Source of the DNA: Syntrophomonadaceae bacterium
Lineage (GTDB): Bacteria; Bacillota; Ch66; Ch109
Direction of reading: 5' to 3'
Assembly: GCA_012512295.1 (NCBI GenBank)
Contig: JAAZDI010000034.1
Coordinates: 1 to 10,829, forward strand
Length of the DNA: 10,829 nt
In this document: positions 1 to 8,220 of the stretch, one piece after another
Layout: every line of letters starts with the position of its first letter
Position numbering within the stretch: position 1 is the stretch's first letter
Program-made: the position numbers and the translations under genes
The notes under the pieces: model-generated
Told to the model about the DNA's origin: nothing
Database searches by the model: none
The model's input: the letters and a program-made list of their open reading frames with translations, nothing else

Positions 1-54
1 CTGATATCGAATCTAGCAAAAGAGTATCGTAAACTTCAGCCCAGTTTTTCTTAA
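1..54 (+). CDS. Possible 3' end of an upstream gene (partial)
   Basis: Frame 1 is open from the window edge to a TAA at 52-54 and reads LISNLAKEYRKLQPSFS, a charged, helix-like tail that could be the C-terminus of a protein. Seventeen codons are too few to identify a family, and an open stretch this short can arise by chance. If real, it ends 59 bases before the next gene on the same strand. Confidence 0.25.
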   Translation: MISNLAKEYRKLQPSFS

Positions 55-95
55 GAGTAGTGCTTAGGCAGGCTTGGTGGCTAGGATAAAATAAT

Positions 96-103
96 AGAGG
101 AGG
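96..103 (+). promoter_or_regulatory. Ribosome binding site of the orphan oxidoreductase
   Basis: AGAGGAGG lies 10 bases before the ATG at 114 and fixes that start. A/T-rich hexamers just upstream (TAGGAT at 82, TAAAAT at 87) could be -10 elements, but no convincing -35 is spaced correctly, so no promoter is called. Confidence 0.75.
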
Positions 104-113
104 TTTTACTTAA

Positions 114-2192
114 ATGTCTGAAGAGATTCGTTGGGTAAAAACGCATTGTGCCCGAAATGATCATGGGGGTTGCGGCTTGCTGGTTGGGGTGAAGGATAAT
201 CAGATTGTTCAGATTAAAGGTGACCCGGACGGCTATTTAAACCATGGATACACTTGCTACAAAGGCCGGGTATCGGCTGACCGTCTCACTCACCCTGATC
301 GTCTTAAATACCCTTTAAAGCGAGCCGGTAAAAGAGGCGAGGGGAAGTGGCAGCGCATTTCCTGGGAGGAAGCTCTGGATGAAACGGCTAATAATTTGCT
401 TCCGATAAAAGAAAAATATGGGGCTAAGGCGGTTGGTTTTGGGGTTGGAATGCCTAAAGGCCTAGAGCATTTTGTCTTGATTCGACTGGCCAATATTTTT
501 GGTTCACCTAATGTTATTGCCTCTCAAGACGTATGCCATGCGCCACGGGAAGTTACCGGAGTACACACCTGCGGTTTTTACCCGGTTGCCGATCTTCAGA
601 ATCCCACCAACCTCATTCTTACCTGGGGCAGCAACCCTCTTGCCACCAATGAAGAAGGACAGATAGGCAGTCTCGTATTAGAAAATATTAAAAAGGGAGC
701 CAAGTTGATTGTGGTAGATCCGCGCAGAACGGAGTTGGCCGCTCGAGCGGATCTTTGGCTGCAGCTTATCCCTGGGACCGGGCCTGCACTTGCTCTCGGT
801 TTCTTGAATGTTATTATCGAGGAATCGCTTTATGACAAAGAGTTTGTAGACAATTATACTTATGGATTTTCGGACCTGGTGGAGCACGTCAAACAGTATA
901 CTCCAGAAAAGGTGGCGGAAATAACTTCAGTTCCGGCAGATCTGATTCGCCAAGCGGCGCGAATGTATGCGGCGGCCAAACCAGCTGCTCTTCAGTGGGG
1001 TAACTCTGTTGAACATTCGGTTCATGTCTTTGATCATACCCGAGCCCTGGTTTGTTTGATGGCTATTACCGGAAACCTTGAGGTCCCAGGCGGTAATGTT
1101 AACGCTCACGATCCCAAAATAATGGGACTGGGCGAATTTGTAAAAGCCAAGCTTATTCCAACTAAAGCTAAGGAGATGATTAGTGCCTACCACGGCATTA
1201 TCCCCAGATTAATGACCGTAGCTCCGGCCTATTTCCGAAAGGCTGTGTTGGAGGGAGTTCCCTATCCAGTCAGGGGATACTACGGTATGTGTACCAACCC
1301 GCTGGTGAATTGGGCTGATAGTAAGGTTACCTATGACGCTTTTATGAGCCTCGATTTTATCGCGATAGCAGAAATATTTATGACCCCCACTGCCGCGATG
1401 GCTGATATTGTCTTCCCAGTTGCTCACCAGTATGAAATGAATGATATTGGTCACTATGGAATTGGGCACGGCATGATCTTGGCACGGCCCAAAATTGTGG
1501 ATCCACCGGAAGAGTGCTGGCCGGACATGAAGATCATGAATGAACTGGGCAAACGAGTATCGCCGCCGGAGTTATGGCACGATGATTACGAAGAGTTTCT
1601 AGAGGATGTAGTAAAGCCGGCTGGTTTAACTTATCAAGAGTTTGTGGCTAAGGGTTATCTGAAAGGACCCGATCGTTTTAGGTCGTATTTGGAAAAGGGT
1701 TTTCGAACCCCTACCGGTAAGGTTGAATTGAAGTTAAGTGTAGCCGAAAAGTTTAAGTTGAAGCCCTTGCCTGAATATAGTGGTCCCCCAGAGGAGAAAG
1801 ATCCTGAGTATCCATTAATTTTAATGAGTGCGAAAACGCCTAATTATCTTCTTTCCTCTTATCGATGGGTTGAAAAACTTCGCCAAAGAGAGCCCCATCC
1901 TTACGTGGATATTCACCCGGAAACGGCGAATGCCTATGGAATTAAGGATGGAGACAACGTTGTCATCGAAACGAAATACGGTGAAATAGTTCAAGTAGCC
2001 CGTATTACAGATATCGTTCTTCCACAGGTGATTAGTGCTGCCATTGGATGGTGGTATCCAGAGGGAGATGCCGCAACGCAATATGAATGGAGAAAATCCA
2101 ATTTTAATATGCTTACTTCAATTAGTAAGCTAGGTAAAGAGTTCGGTACGCCTAACCTGAAAAATATTCCCTGTCGGATACGCAAGCAATAA
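114..2192 (+). CDS. Molybdopterin oxidoreductase, DMSO-reductase family, cytoplasmic orphan
   Basis: A 692-residue Mo/W-bis-MGD enzyme. Visible parts: an N-terminal Fe-S segment (C12, C20, C48, the last two spaced C-x27-C); the DPDGYLNHGYTC loop; C141-H142 in QDVCHAPRE, where FDH-H has Sec-His, so Cys141 is the probable metal ligand; VDPRRTE (201-207) for MGD binding; TPTGKVEL (532-539); and a C-terminal dinucleotide-binding domain (about 567-690) with SAAIGWWYPEG and NFNMLTS. There is no Tat signal or membrane segment, so it acts in the cytoplasm. The usual second cysteine of the C-x2-C-x3-C motif is absent: the segment reads CARNDHGGC, leaving D16 or H17 as possible fourth ligand. From memory of the family, it resembles uncharacterised COG0243 proteins related to acetylene hydratase. 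No Fe-S or membrane partner is adjacent, so the substrate and electron partner are unknown. A strong terminator follows. Confidence 0.9.
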   Translation: MSEEIRWVKTHCARNDHGGCGLLVGVKDNQIVQIKGDPDGYLNHGYTCYKGRVSADRLTHPDRLKYPLKRAGKRGEGKWQRISWEEALDETANNLLPIKEKYGAKAVGFGVGMPKGLEHFVLIRLANIFGSPNVIASQDVCHAPREVTGVHTCGFYPVADLQNPTNLILTWGSNPLATNEEGQIGSLVLENIKKGAKLIVVDPRRTELAARADLWLQLIPGTGPALALGFLNVIIEESLYDKEFVDNYTYGFSDLVEHVKQYTPEKVAEITSVPADLIRQAARMYAAAKPAALQWGNSVEHSVHVFDHTRALVCLMAITGNLEVPGGNVNAHDPKIMGLGEFVKAKLIPTKAKEMISAYHGIIPRLMTVAPAYFRKAVLEGVPYPVRGYYGMCTNPLVNWADSKVTYDAFMSLDFIAIAEIFMTPTAAMADIVFPVAHQYEMNDIGHYGIGHGMILARPKIVDPPEECWPDMKIMNELGKRVSPPELWHDDYEEFLEDVVKPAGLTYQEFVAKGYLKGPDRFRSYLEKGFRTPTGKVELKLSVAEKFKLKPLPEYSGPPEEKDPEYPLILMSAKTPNYLLSSYRWVEKLRQREPHPYVDIHPETANAYGIKDGDNVVIETKYGEIVQVARITDIVLPQVISAAIGWWYPEGDAATQYEWRKSNFNMLTSISKLGKEFGTPNLKNIPCRIRKQ

Positions 2193-2248
2193 ATACGCCA
2201 AAGCACCTTATCTTTGTTAATCATGATGTTAATCAGGAGTTGTATAAG

Positions 2249-2281
2249 AAAGAGCTATTGGATATTTCCAGTAGCTCTTTT
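2249..2281 (+). terminator. Rho-independent terminator of the orphan oxidoreductase
   Basis: AAAGAGCTATTGGA (2249-2262) pairs with TCCAGTAGCTCTTT (2267-2280) around a TATT loop, with one G-U pair, and the 3' arm runs into TTTT. It sits 57 bases after the stop codon at 2192, as expected for a single-gene transcript. Confidence 0.85.
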
Positions 2282-2378
2282 CATCTCGGCAGGCGTCAGG
2301 CATCGCATGAAATTACAGGGAAAAATAAACAAGATATTACCCAACGAAAACGAAGACGGGGCTCTTTTAATTTCAGAT

Positions 2379-2419
2379 AAAAAAGCACGAAATAAACAAC
2401 TAAGCCGTTTATTTCGTGC
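2379..2419 (-). terminator. Rho-independent terminator of the formate dehydrogenase operon
   Basis: A perfect 13-bp stem, GCACGAAATAAAC (2385-2397) with GTTTATTTCGTGC (2407-2419), has a 9-base loop. On the minus strand it is followed by six T residues (A2379-A2384 on the plus strand). It lies 39 bases past the fdhE stop. On the plus strand it is followed by CTTATTTT, so it may also back up the convergent gene's terminator. Confidence 0.88.
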
Positions 2420-2457
2420 CTTATTTTAGCAATTACCGTGAATTACCCAGGTTGTTT

Positions 2458-3240
2458 CTAATGCACCTGATTATCTTTTTTCGCCTGCTCTGATAGCCAA
2501 AGTTCAGTTGCGAAATTTAGAGGAAGGCTTCTTATATCTTCCCACAAATAATCTTGTACACTCGCCTCACGCGTATCTATCTCTTTTAAGGAATAGCCAC
2601 ATAGCTGGCAGACTGCCATTGCAATGCCTGGATATCCTTCATTACTGAGAAAGATTTGCTGCTTGGAATCATCACTTCCACAACTTAAACAGCCAACACG
2701 TTTAACTGACCATTCAAAACCGCATGAGGTGCAGTGCATCAGCCGGTGTCCGTTTGGTGGTGTCAGAATCGCTAGGTTGGAAACTTCGCCACAAATCGGA
2801 CAGACGATACATTCTCGGGGATCATCTGACGCAGTACGTCCGAAGCCTTGGGCTGGGACATTCTTCTCATTAGCCATCTGACTAGCAAGAGAGGCCACAC
2901 CGCTTAGTGCCATTCGAAAACGAGTGGCGGTCTCTTCATCCATTGCGTTTACATCCTGGCCATTTCTGAATTGCTCCCATATGTTTCTGAGGTCAGCATC
3001 AGACATTTCAACTTTCGCAACACTATTTAGTCTTTGCCATAGTTCAACAATCGCGTCTGACGGCAAATCCTTGATTGGTAAATATGGGGGGGCTTCGGCC
3101 AGAGTAAGCATCTTGAGCCAATCTGAACCACGTTCTTGCTGCCAATGTTCAACTTCTTGTTTCAACAGCCGGTACTTTTGATAGGCTTGGGTAACGGCCC
3201 CATCTTCGCTGATGACTAATTGACTTTTTTGTGCAACCAT
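2458..3240 (-). CDS. fdhE: Formate dehydrogenase accessory protein FdhE
   Basis: A 260-residue cytoplasmic protein needed to activate exported formate dehydrogenases; in E. coli FdhE binds the catalytic subunit. The C-terminal half carries four CxxC pairs typical of the family: C147/C150, C170/C173, C184/C187 and C211/C214, with an extra C144. They form two rubredoxin-like metal sites. The N-terminal half is helical and has no recognisable motif, as usual. It is somewhat shorter than E. coli FdhE (about 309 residues). AGGGGAG lies 8 bases before the ATG at 3240. It is the last gene of the operon, 93 bases after fdnI, which supports a role in maturing the enzyme encoded just upstream. Confidence 0.93.
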   Translation of the reverse strand: MVAQKSQLVISEDGAVTQAYQKYRLLKQEVEHWQQERGSDWLKMLTLAEAPPYLPIKDLPSDAIVELWQRLNSVAKVEMSDADLRNIWEQFRNGQDVNAMDEETATRFRMALSGVASLASQMANEKNVPAQGFGRTASDDPRECIVCPICGEVSNLAILTPPNGHRLMHCTSCGFEWSVKRVGCLSCGSDDSKQQIFLSNEGYPGIAMAVCQLCGYSLKEIDTREASVQDYLWEDIRSLPLNFATELWLSEQAKKDNQVH

Positions 3241-3257
3241 CTAGAATCTCCCCTTAC

Positions 3258-3296
3258 CTTAGTAGCCTAAGCAGAAGTTATCCTCTGATGAGATAA
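3258..3296 (-). other. Two small hairpins between fdnI and fdhE
   Basis: CTTAG-TAGC-CTAAG (3258-3271) and TTATcCTC-TGAT-GAGATAA (3278-3296, one bulged C) sit in the 93-base gap. Neither has a T-run, so they are not terminators. They could mark an RNA processing or stability boundary, or be chance folds. Confidence 0.3.
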
Positions 3297-3333
3297 TCCC
3301 CTTAGACTATTATTAAACATTTTAACCCAAAGT

Positions 3334-3987
3334 CTACTTCCCACCAGTTACCTTTTCATACCACTTGGCATGATGATGGGCGGCCCAGTCAGCTCGGACT
3401 GTGCCTTTCCACATTCCCCAGAAAGACTCACCAGAGCCGGGATGGAAAGATCCCAGGTAGGCGTGCATGCACACCATGGTTGTGGCAAGAATCATGCATA
3501 TATCATGGATCGGGTAGGACCACTGAACTAACCCGATGGGGAAGGACTCCTTGAACCACATGATATAACCGCTGATCGCCAAGAGAACACAGGAAGTGGT
3601 GGTAATCACGGAGTTCATCTTTTCCCCGCCGTTAAATTTGGATTGCGGCGGGATCTTTACTGGAAAACCAAAAAACTCAAGCGGAAAGACCATGAGAAAC
3701 TTGATGTCGTCCGCGCCAAAGGAAAAAACATCTTTCCACCATTCGACGAATCCTTTGGGGTTGGCAATTAAACAAGCCAGCGGAATGATCGTATAGAACA
3801 CGGCCATGACTCTATGGACCACTCCAGCACTGACATATCCACCGAATATTGCGGCCAAGAAGCCCAACGAGGGGCTGAAAAGAGCAAGGCCGCTAATTAG
3901 CAACACCAGGAAAGTGATCGTATGACCCCAATGGGCGAAACGGGCACTGCCGCTAAACCGCAAAACACGCTCTTTTTTAGTGACCAT
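3334..3987 (-). CDS. fdnI: Formate dehydrogenase-N gamma subunit, cytochrome b
   Basis: Membrane diheme cytochrome b that takes electrons from the beta subunit to quinone. From the ATG at 3987 it has 217 residues, the size of E. coli FdnI. Four hydrophobic segments are visible (about 17-38, 43-75, 125-144 and 157-180). Candidate heme histidines are H19/H22 in the first, H58 in the second, and H161 and H175 in the last. The motif FNGGEKMNSV (118-127) is typical of FdnI/HyaC-type cytochromes. An in-frame ATG 12 codons upstream (4023) has no ribosome binding site and lies inside fdnH; the 3987 start has AAAGGAGG 8 bases before it. The start overlaps the end of fdnH by 11 bases, suggesting translational coupling. 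Confidence 0.93.
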   Translation of the reverse strand: MVTKKERVLRFSGSARFAHWGHTITFLVLLISGLALFSPSLGFLAAIFGGYVSAGVVHRVMAVFYTIIPLACLIANPKGFVEWWKDVFSFGADDIKFLMVFPLEFFGFPVKIPPQSKFNGGEKMNSVITTTSCVLLAISGYIMWFKESFPIGLVQWSYPIHDICMILATTMVCMHAYLGSFHPGSGESFWGMWKGTVRADWAAHHHAKWYEKVTGGK

Positions 3988-4780
3988 GGGTTTTTCCTCC
4001 TTTCGACTTGGAACTCGCGGCATTGATCAGTCTTGTTGAGAAGAAGCTACCAATTGCGGCGGCCCCAGCCAGGGGAATCAACCAACCACCGTATGGCTGG
4101 ATAATATCTTTCCAGAAGGTCAACGATGACGGGACAGTCGGATTTGCCGGGAGTCCATAAACTTCTGGCTCGTCCAACAGCAAATACACGTATGTTGTAC
4201 CGCCCATTAGGTTCTCACCATACAGATTTGCTTTCGGATATGATTTTTTAACCTCTTCCAGGCGAGCCTTGGCTGTTTGCAGCATGGCTTCACGGTCGCC
4301 AAATTGTAGTGCGCCAGGTTGGCAGGTGGAAACACAGGCCGGTTTGAGGCCATTTTCCACGCGATCAATACAACCGGTGCACTTGTAAGTTTTATTTTTG
4401 GTTTCATCCGTTTTAGGAATACCCCATGGACAGTTGGCTACACAGTACCCGCAACCAATGCATTTGTCCTGGTTAATTAGGACGTATCCCGAATCCGTTT
4501 GCGAGATAGCACCGACCGGACAAGCCTTCATACAAGCCGGATCGCCACAGTGGTAGCATTGGTGTTTCATCATCAGGAAATGCATTTTTCCATTTTCGTA
4601 TTTTTCATGGTAGCTCATATACGTCCAAGTCGTCGGTGTCGTGCTATCTTGTGAAATATAGCCATAAATCAGCTTGGTCTTTTCTGCCGGCAGCTCATTC
4701 CAGGCTTTGCAAGCAACGGAACAACCTTTACAACCTGTACAGAGTGAAGTATCAACAAAAACCATTTTCCTTGTTGTCAT
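3977..4780 (-). CDS. fdnH: Formate dehydrogenase-N beta subunit, four [4Fe-4S] ferredoxin-like protein
   Basis: Electron-transfer subunit between FdnG and FdnI, 267 residues. Four cysteine clusters are visible: C14-x2-C17-x2-C20-x3-C24; C75-x2-C78-x4-C83-x3-C87-P; C107-x2-C110-x2-C113-x3-C117-P; and C134-x2-C137-x11-C149-x3-C153. This is the 16-cysteine pattern of the FdnH/FdxH/DmsB/HybA group. A hydrophobic stretch near 229-247 (YGGWLIPLAGAAAIGSFF) is the single C-terminal anchor expected for FdnH. The ATG at 4780 is preferred over one 11 codons earlier, because AAGGAGGG (4788-4795) lies 7 bases before it and the upstream gene ends at 4783. Only two bases separate the fdnG stop from this ATG. 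Confidence 0.93.
   Translation of the reverse strand: MTTRKMVFVDTSLCTGCKGCSVACKAWNELPAEKTKLIYGYISQDSTTPTTWTYMSYHEKYENGKMHFLMMKHQCYHCGDPACMKACPVGAISQTDSGYVLINQDKCIGCGYCVANCPWGIPKTDETKNKTYKCTGCIDRVENGLKPACVSTCQPGALQFGDREAMLQTAKARLEEVKKSYPKANLYGENLMGGTTYVYLLLDEPEVYGLPANPTVPSSLTFWKDIIQPYGGWLIPLAGAAAIGSFFSTRLINAASSKSKGGKTHGH
3996..4003 (-). promoter_or_regulatory. Ribosome binding site deciding the fdnI start
   Basis: AAAGGAGG on the minus strand lies 8 bases before the ATG at 3987 and rules against the upstream in-frame ATG at 4023. It lies within the last codons of fdnH. Confidence 0.8.
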
Positions 4781-4782
4781 CG

Positions 4783-7700
4783 TTAAGCCCTCCTTATGTT
4801 GACAAGGCAACATTTATACTCCGGCGTCCCAGCACCGGGATCAATAGCCGCCATTGTCACATTATTCGTACTTGGGCCAGGACTTAAGCTGGCAAAGCCC
4901 CAGCTCCACGGCATGCCGATGGTTTCTACTTCTTTTCCATTCACTTTGTAAGGTTGCAGCCGGTCGGTCACTATTGCACGCACCGTTAACTTACCGCGGG
5001 CAGAAGATACTTCAACTTTATCCCCTTCTTTGACGCCAATCTTTTTAGCCAGGGATTTACTGATTTCCGCAAATGGTTCCGGCATGATTTCATTGAGCCA
5101 AGGAATGTTTCGGGTAATAGCCCCCGCACAGAAATGCTCGACCACACCATAAGTGGTAAGAACATGAGGATATTCCTCGGGACTGCCAAATTCAGTGGAA
5201 ATAATCTTCGCACAGGGGTTGTTCTGCACATTGGGATGCAAAATATTGGCAGTCGGACTTTCAATTGGTTCATAGAATTCCGGCAAAGGTCCGTCTACCG
5301 TCATGCCGGCTGAACGGGTTGGCACGGGCAATTCTACAGTCGCCGCGACTGGAACACCGCTGGTATATGATGCGGTAAATAAGCGGCCAACTCCCTCGGG
5401 GGTCTGCTTGAAAGCAACCTTTCCTTCTGGGGTATCAGGTCCTTTAGTTTTATCGACCACATCGGGGCCATCATAGCCGGTCCAGACTCCCTGGGCAGCA
5501 TCCCACCAAATGAGTTTGCGTTTTTCATCAACCGGTTGTCCATTAGCATCGCAAGAGGCCCGGTTATACAGCACGCGGATATTTCCCGGCCAAGCATAAG
5601 CATAATCCTTATTTAAGCCTAAACCGGTGGGGTCAGAATTATTTCGCTGGTTAGCTAAGTTGCCGCTGCCAGTTACCCCAGCATAGATCCAGCATCCGGT
5701 CGAAACAGTGCCAATCGGAGCGTTTAGATATTCAGCTAAACTGCTTATAAGCTTGCCGGTATTGTCATTGTAACCATTGATCTCCTCAAGTACCTTGTAG
5801 GGATCAGCATGCTTGCCGTAATCCCAGTTGGCCTTCAAAATCGCGTTATCTTTGGGATCAGTGCTTCCAGCGTATAGCTCACGTATTTTCTTGAAAATCA
5901 AATCGATTATATCCAGATCCGGCAGTGATTCATTTAGCGGCTTAAGGGCTGCTTCTTTCCACTGGATCAAACGGGAGGAGTTGGTCATGGTACCAGCCTT
6001 TTCGTAAACGAAAGCTGCCGGCAGGAAAATGACCTCAGTTTGAATGTCCTCGGGTTTCATTCCTGGTTCCCGCCAGAACTGAGCGGTTTCCGTTTCGAAT
6101 ATATCAGTCACAACCAGCATATCCAGCTTGGAAAGTCCCCGGGCCACTATTTTTCGGTCAGGGATGGAAACCGTAGAATTGGAGCCAAAGTTAAAGAGAA
6201 GTTTGAATTGTCCTTTTTCCATCTGCCCAAAAAACTGGGTCTGGGTCGGCATGTTCGCCGGATTGTTTTTGGGCAACCAATCATAACCGTAATCATTGGC
6301 GGCGGTCGCATTTTGGCCAAACCAAGCCTTGAGAATGGCTACCATTGGTCGATATTGGGCCGTTCCGTGCTTAGCGGCAAAGTGCTGCAGGGTTTTCTCC
6401 GCGTTGGTGGGATAAGGGATATATCCCGGCAGATTAGCATTAAGGTTAGCCATATCGGTCGAACCCTGGACATTGGGCTCACCGCGCAGGGCCTGGATCC
6501 CACCGCCGGCTTTACCCATGTTGCCTAACAGCAACTGAATAATTGCGTAACAGCGGATACCCTGGACCGCAGTAGTGTGCTGGGTCATTCCTAGAGCATA
6601 GAGAATGTTTCCAGGTCTTCGGCTGCAGAAAACTTCAGCTATTTCTTTGATTTTTGCCGCCGGTATCCCCGTGATTTGTTCGGCTAATTCGAAAGTATAT
6701 CTGGAAAAATGCTCTTTTAGTTTGGTGAATGCGCAATCCGGATCATCCAGACTATCTGCTTTGATTGGGTTATTATTGGCATCAAGTTGGTATGACCAGG
6801 TTGAATAGGAATACTTTTTGGTTTCTGAATTAAATCCGGAGAACATGCCGTCTTCGAATTTAAAATCCTTATTGATTTTATAGAGGGCATTGGTGAAAGT
6901 TTTGACATAATAATCATCGTAGAGTTTATTATCAATAATATATTTGATAATAGCTCCTAGATAGGCGATATCGGTTCCCGGACGGATCTGGGCGAAGATA
7001 TCAGCTTTCGAGGCAGTCCGCGTAAAACGAGGGTCAACCACAATAACTTTGGCACCTTTCAGCCTAGCCCGGTTAATCCATTTCCAGGCGATTGGATGAC
7101 ACTCGGCACAGTTACTGCCCGCAATTAAAAAGACCTCAGAATTTTGCATATCCTGCCAGGAGTTGGTCATTGCACCGCGGCCAAATGAAGGTGACAAACT
7201 AGCCACCGTGGGCGCGTGTCAGATACGGGCCTGGTGTTCGTGAAATGGTGTCCCAATTAAACGGGCAAATTTGGTAAGCAGATAACATTCTTCATTATCA
7301 ATCTCCGCCGAGCCGATGACTGCAATCCCTTCGGCCCGATTTACCGTAACCGTTTCTTTCGCTCCGGTTTGGGCGTTGGTTATCTCTTCAGTCTTCGTAA
7401 AGGTAGCTTCGCGGATTTCTTTGGTTTTCTTGGCAATCCGCTCAATAGCCTCATCCCAGGAAATATATTGCCAATCTTTAGCTCCAGGGGCACGATACAT
7501 TGGCTGTTTCGGCCGATCCGGGGAATAGGCTACTTGTTGCAGGCTGGCCGCCTTAGGACAAAGCCCTCCTTCATTGATCGGATTATCCGGGTCGCCTTCG
7601 AGATGGATCAATTTTCCATCTTTAATATGCAGGAGCATACCGCATCCACCGGAACAGAAGTGACAGATACTGGTTATCTTGGTACATCCTTCGAGCTTCA

Positions 7701-7815
7701 GGGCATACCCCTGGGCTTTCGCTGCCGCAACGTCAAATCCCAAGCCGGATGCGAATGCAGCAAGAGTAATGCCTGAGGCCTTGAGAAAACTACGACGCGA
7801 AACATTCATCCCCAT
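4783..7815 (-). CDS. fdnG: Selenocysteine-containing formate dehydrogenase-N alpha subunit, Tat-exported
   Basis: Catalytic subunit that oxidises formate to CO2 at a Mo/W-bis-MGD centre. One reading frame of 1010 residues, close to E. coli FdnG (about 1015), if the in-frame TGA at 7219-7221 is read as Sec199. The flanks, EHQARI before and HAPTVASLSPSFGRGAMTN after, match the FdnG active site. In order: twin-arginine signal SRRSFLK (6-12) with a hydrophobic stretch and likely cleavage after AAAKA (about 34); [4Fe-4S] motif C51-x2-C54-x3-C58-x27-C86; U199-H200; VVDPRFTRTASKAD; the GMTQHTTAVQGIR and LLGNMGKAGGG region; and a C-terminal dinucleotide-binding domain ending LVNIRRA. AAGGAGG (7822-7828) lies 6 bases before the ATG at 7815. 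First gene of the operon with fdnH, fdnI and fdhE. Gene callers that stop at TGA would split it in two, with the second half seeming to start at GTG 7206. Confidence 0.95.
4788..4795 (-). promoter_or_regulatory. Ribosome binding site deciding the fdnH start
   Basis: AAGGAGGG on the minus strand lies 7 bases before the ATG at 4780. It overlaps the 3' end of fdnG, which points to coupled translation and against the upstream in-frame ATG at 4813. Confidence 0.8.
7176..7221 (-). promoter_or_regulatory. SECIS-like hairpin with selenocysteine UGA codon
   Basis: Read on the minus strand, TGA (7221-7219) is followed after 11 bases by GGTGGC (7207-7202), a six-base loop TAGTTT, and GTCACC (7195-7190). 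The stem has six pairs including one G-U. A lower helix pairs CGCGCC (7216-7211) with GGcCGCG (7182-7176), one C bulged. The spacing from UGA and the loop containing G-U match E. coli fdhF/fdnG SECIS elements, which bind SelB to deliver Sec-tRNA. The element lies inside the coding sequence, as in other bacteria. Confidence 0.88.
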
Positions 7816-8069
7816 ACTCCTCCTCCTTCAGTAAACTAATTATTACCTGCAAAGACGACATTTGGACGACGTTAGGCATGAACCCTTAAACCGCATGTTT
7901 TTTATTTTTATATTGTGGTCAAAGGAATTTCACACCGTCTCTCGATAGCAAGCCTCCCATATCCTCCTGGGTCTCAATCCTGCCTATTCAAGAAATATAA
8001 CGTCGGTCCTGCTTCTCTGCGGGATAATTCCCTCCTTTCTTTATCAGTATTTAATCTGTAAATTTTATA
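7816..8069 (-). promoter_or_regulatory. Structured 5' leader of the formate dehydrogenase operon
   Basis: The region before fdnG has no gene. Two segments 123 bases apart are complementary: 7864-7874 and 7998-8009 form 11 pairs (GGA + CGACGTTA against TAACGTCG + TCC) with one bulged base. A second possible pair, AATTCC at 8026-8031 with GGAATT at 7924-7929, would cross the first, so the two are either a pseudoknot or alternatives. A weak -10 (TATAAA on the minus strand, 8064-8069) without a good -35 could start a transcript of about 240 bases. AAAGGAGGG at 8031-8039 resembles a ribosome binding site, but no start codon follows it. A regulatory RNA is inferred. The family is unknown; a Moco-type riboswitch is possible but not shown. 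Confidence 0.4.
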
Positions 8070-8181
8070 ATGTTTTGGGTACTAACAAAAATGAATAAGA
8101 TCTGGGTGAGCAGGATAAGCAAAAACTCCTCTCGTGAAGGTCGGGGGCATAAAAAAACCATTGTCAGAAAAACATACCAAA

Positions 8182-8220
8182 ATAATCTTGGCGGTATTAA
8201 CCTGCATTGACCAAGATTAT
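8182..8220. repeat. Perfect 10-bp inverted repeat
   Basis: ATAATCTTGG (8182-8191) is exactly complementary to CCAAGATTAT (8211-8220), with 19 bases between. On the minus strand the 3' arm continues into a T-rich stretch; on the plus strand it does not. It could be an operator dyad, an RNA hairpin, or a weak minus-strand terminator, although no minus-strand gene lies upstream. Confidence 0.6.

Noticed and set aside
2214..2429. A 71-residue plus-strand open frame after the orphan oxidoreductase.
   Set aside because: It runs through two terminator hairpins, lacks a ribosome binding site and has no recognisable motif.
6040..6528. A 162-residue plus-strand frame opposite fdnG.
   Set aside because: It is entirely antisense to conserved FDH alpha coding sequence and has no domain of its own.
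7219..7221. A nonsense mutation making fdnG a pseudogene.
   Set aside because: The TGA falls exactly at the conserved Sec position, is followed by a SECIS-like hairpin, and the downstream frame is fully conserved.
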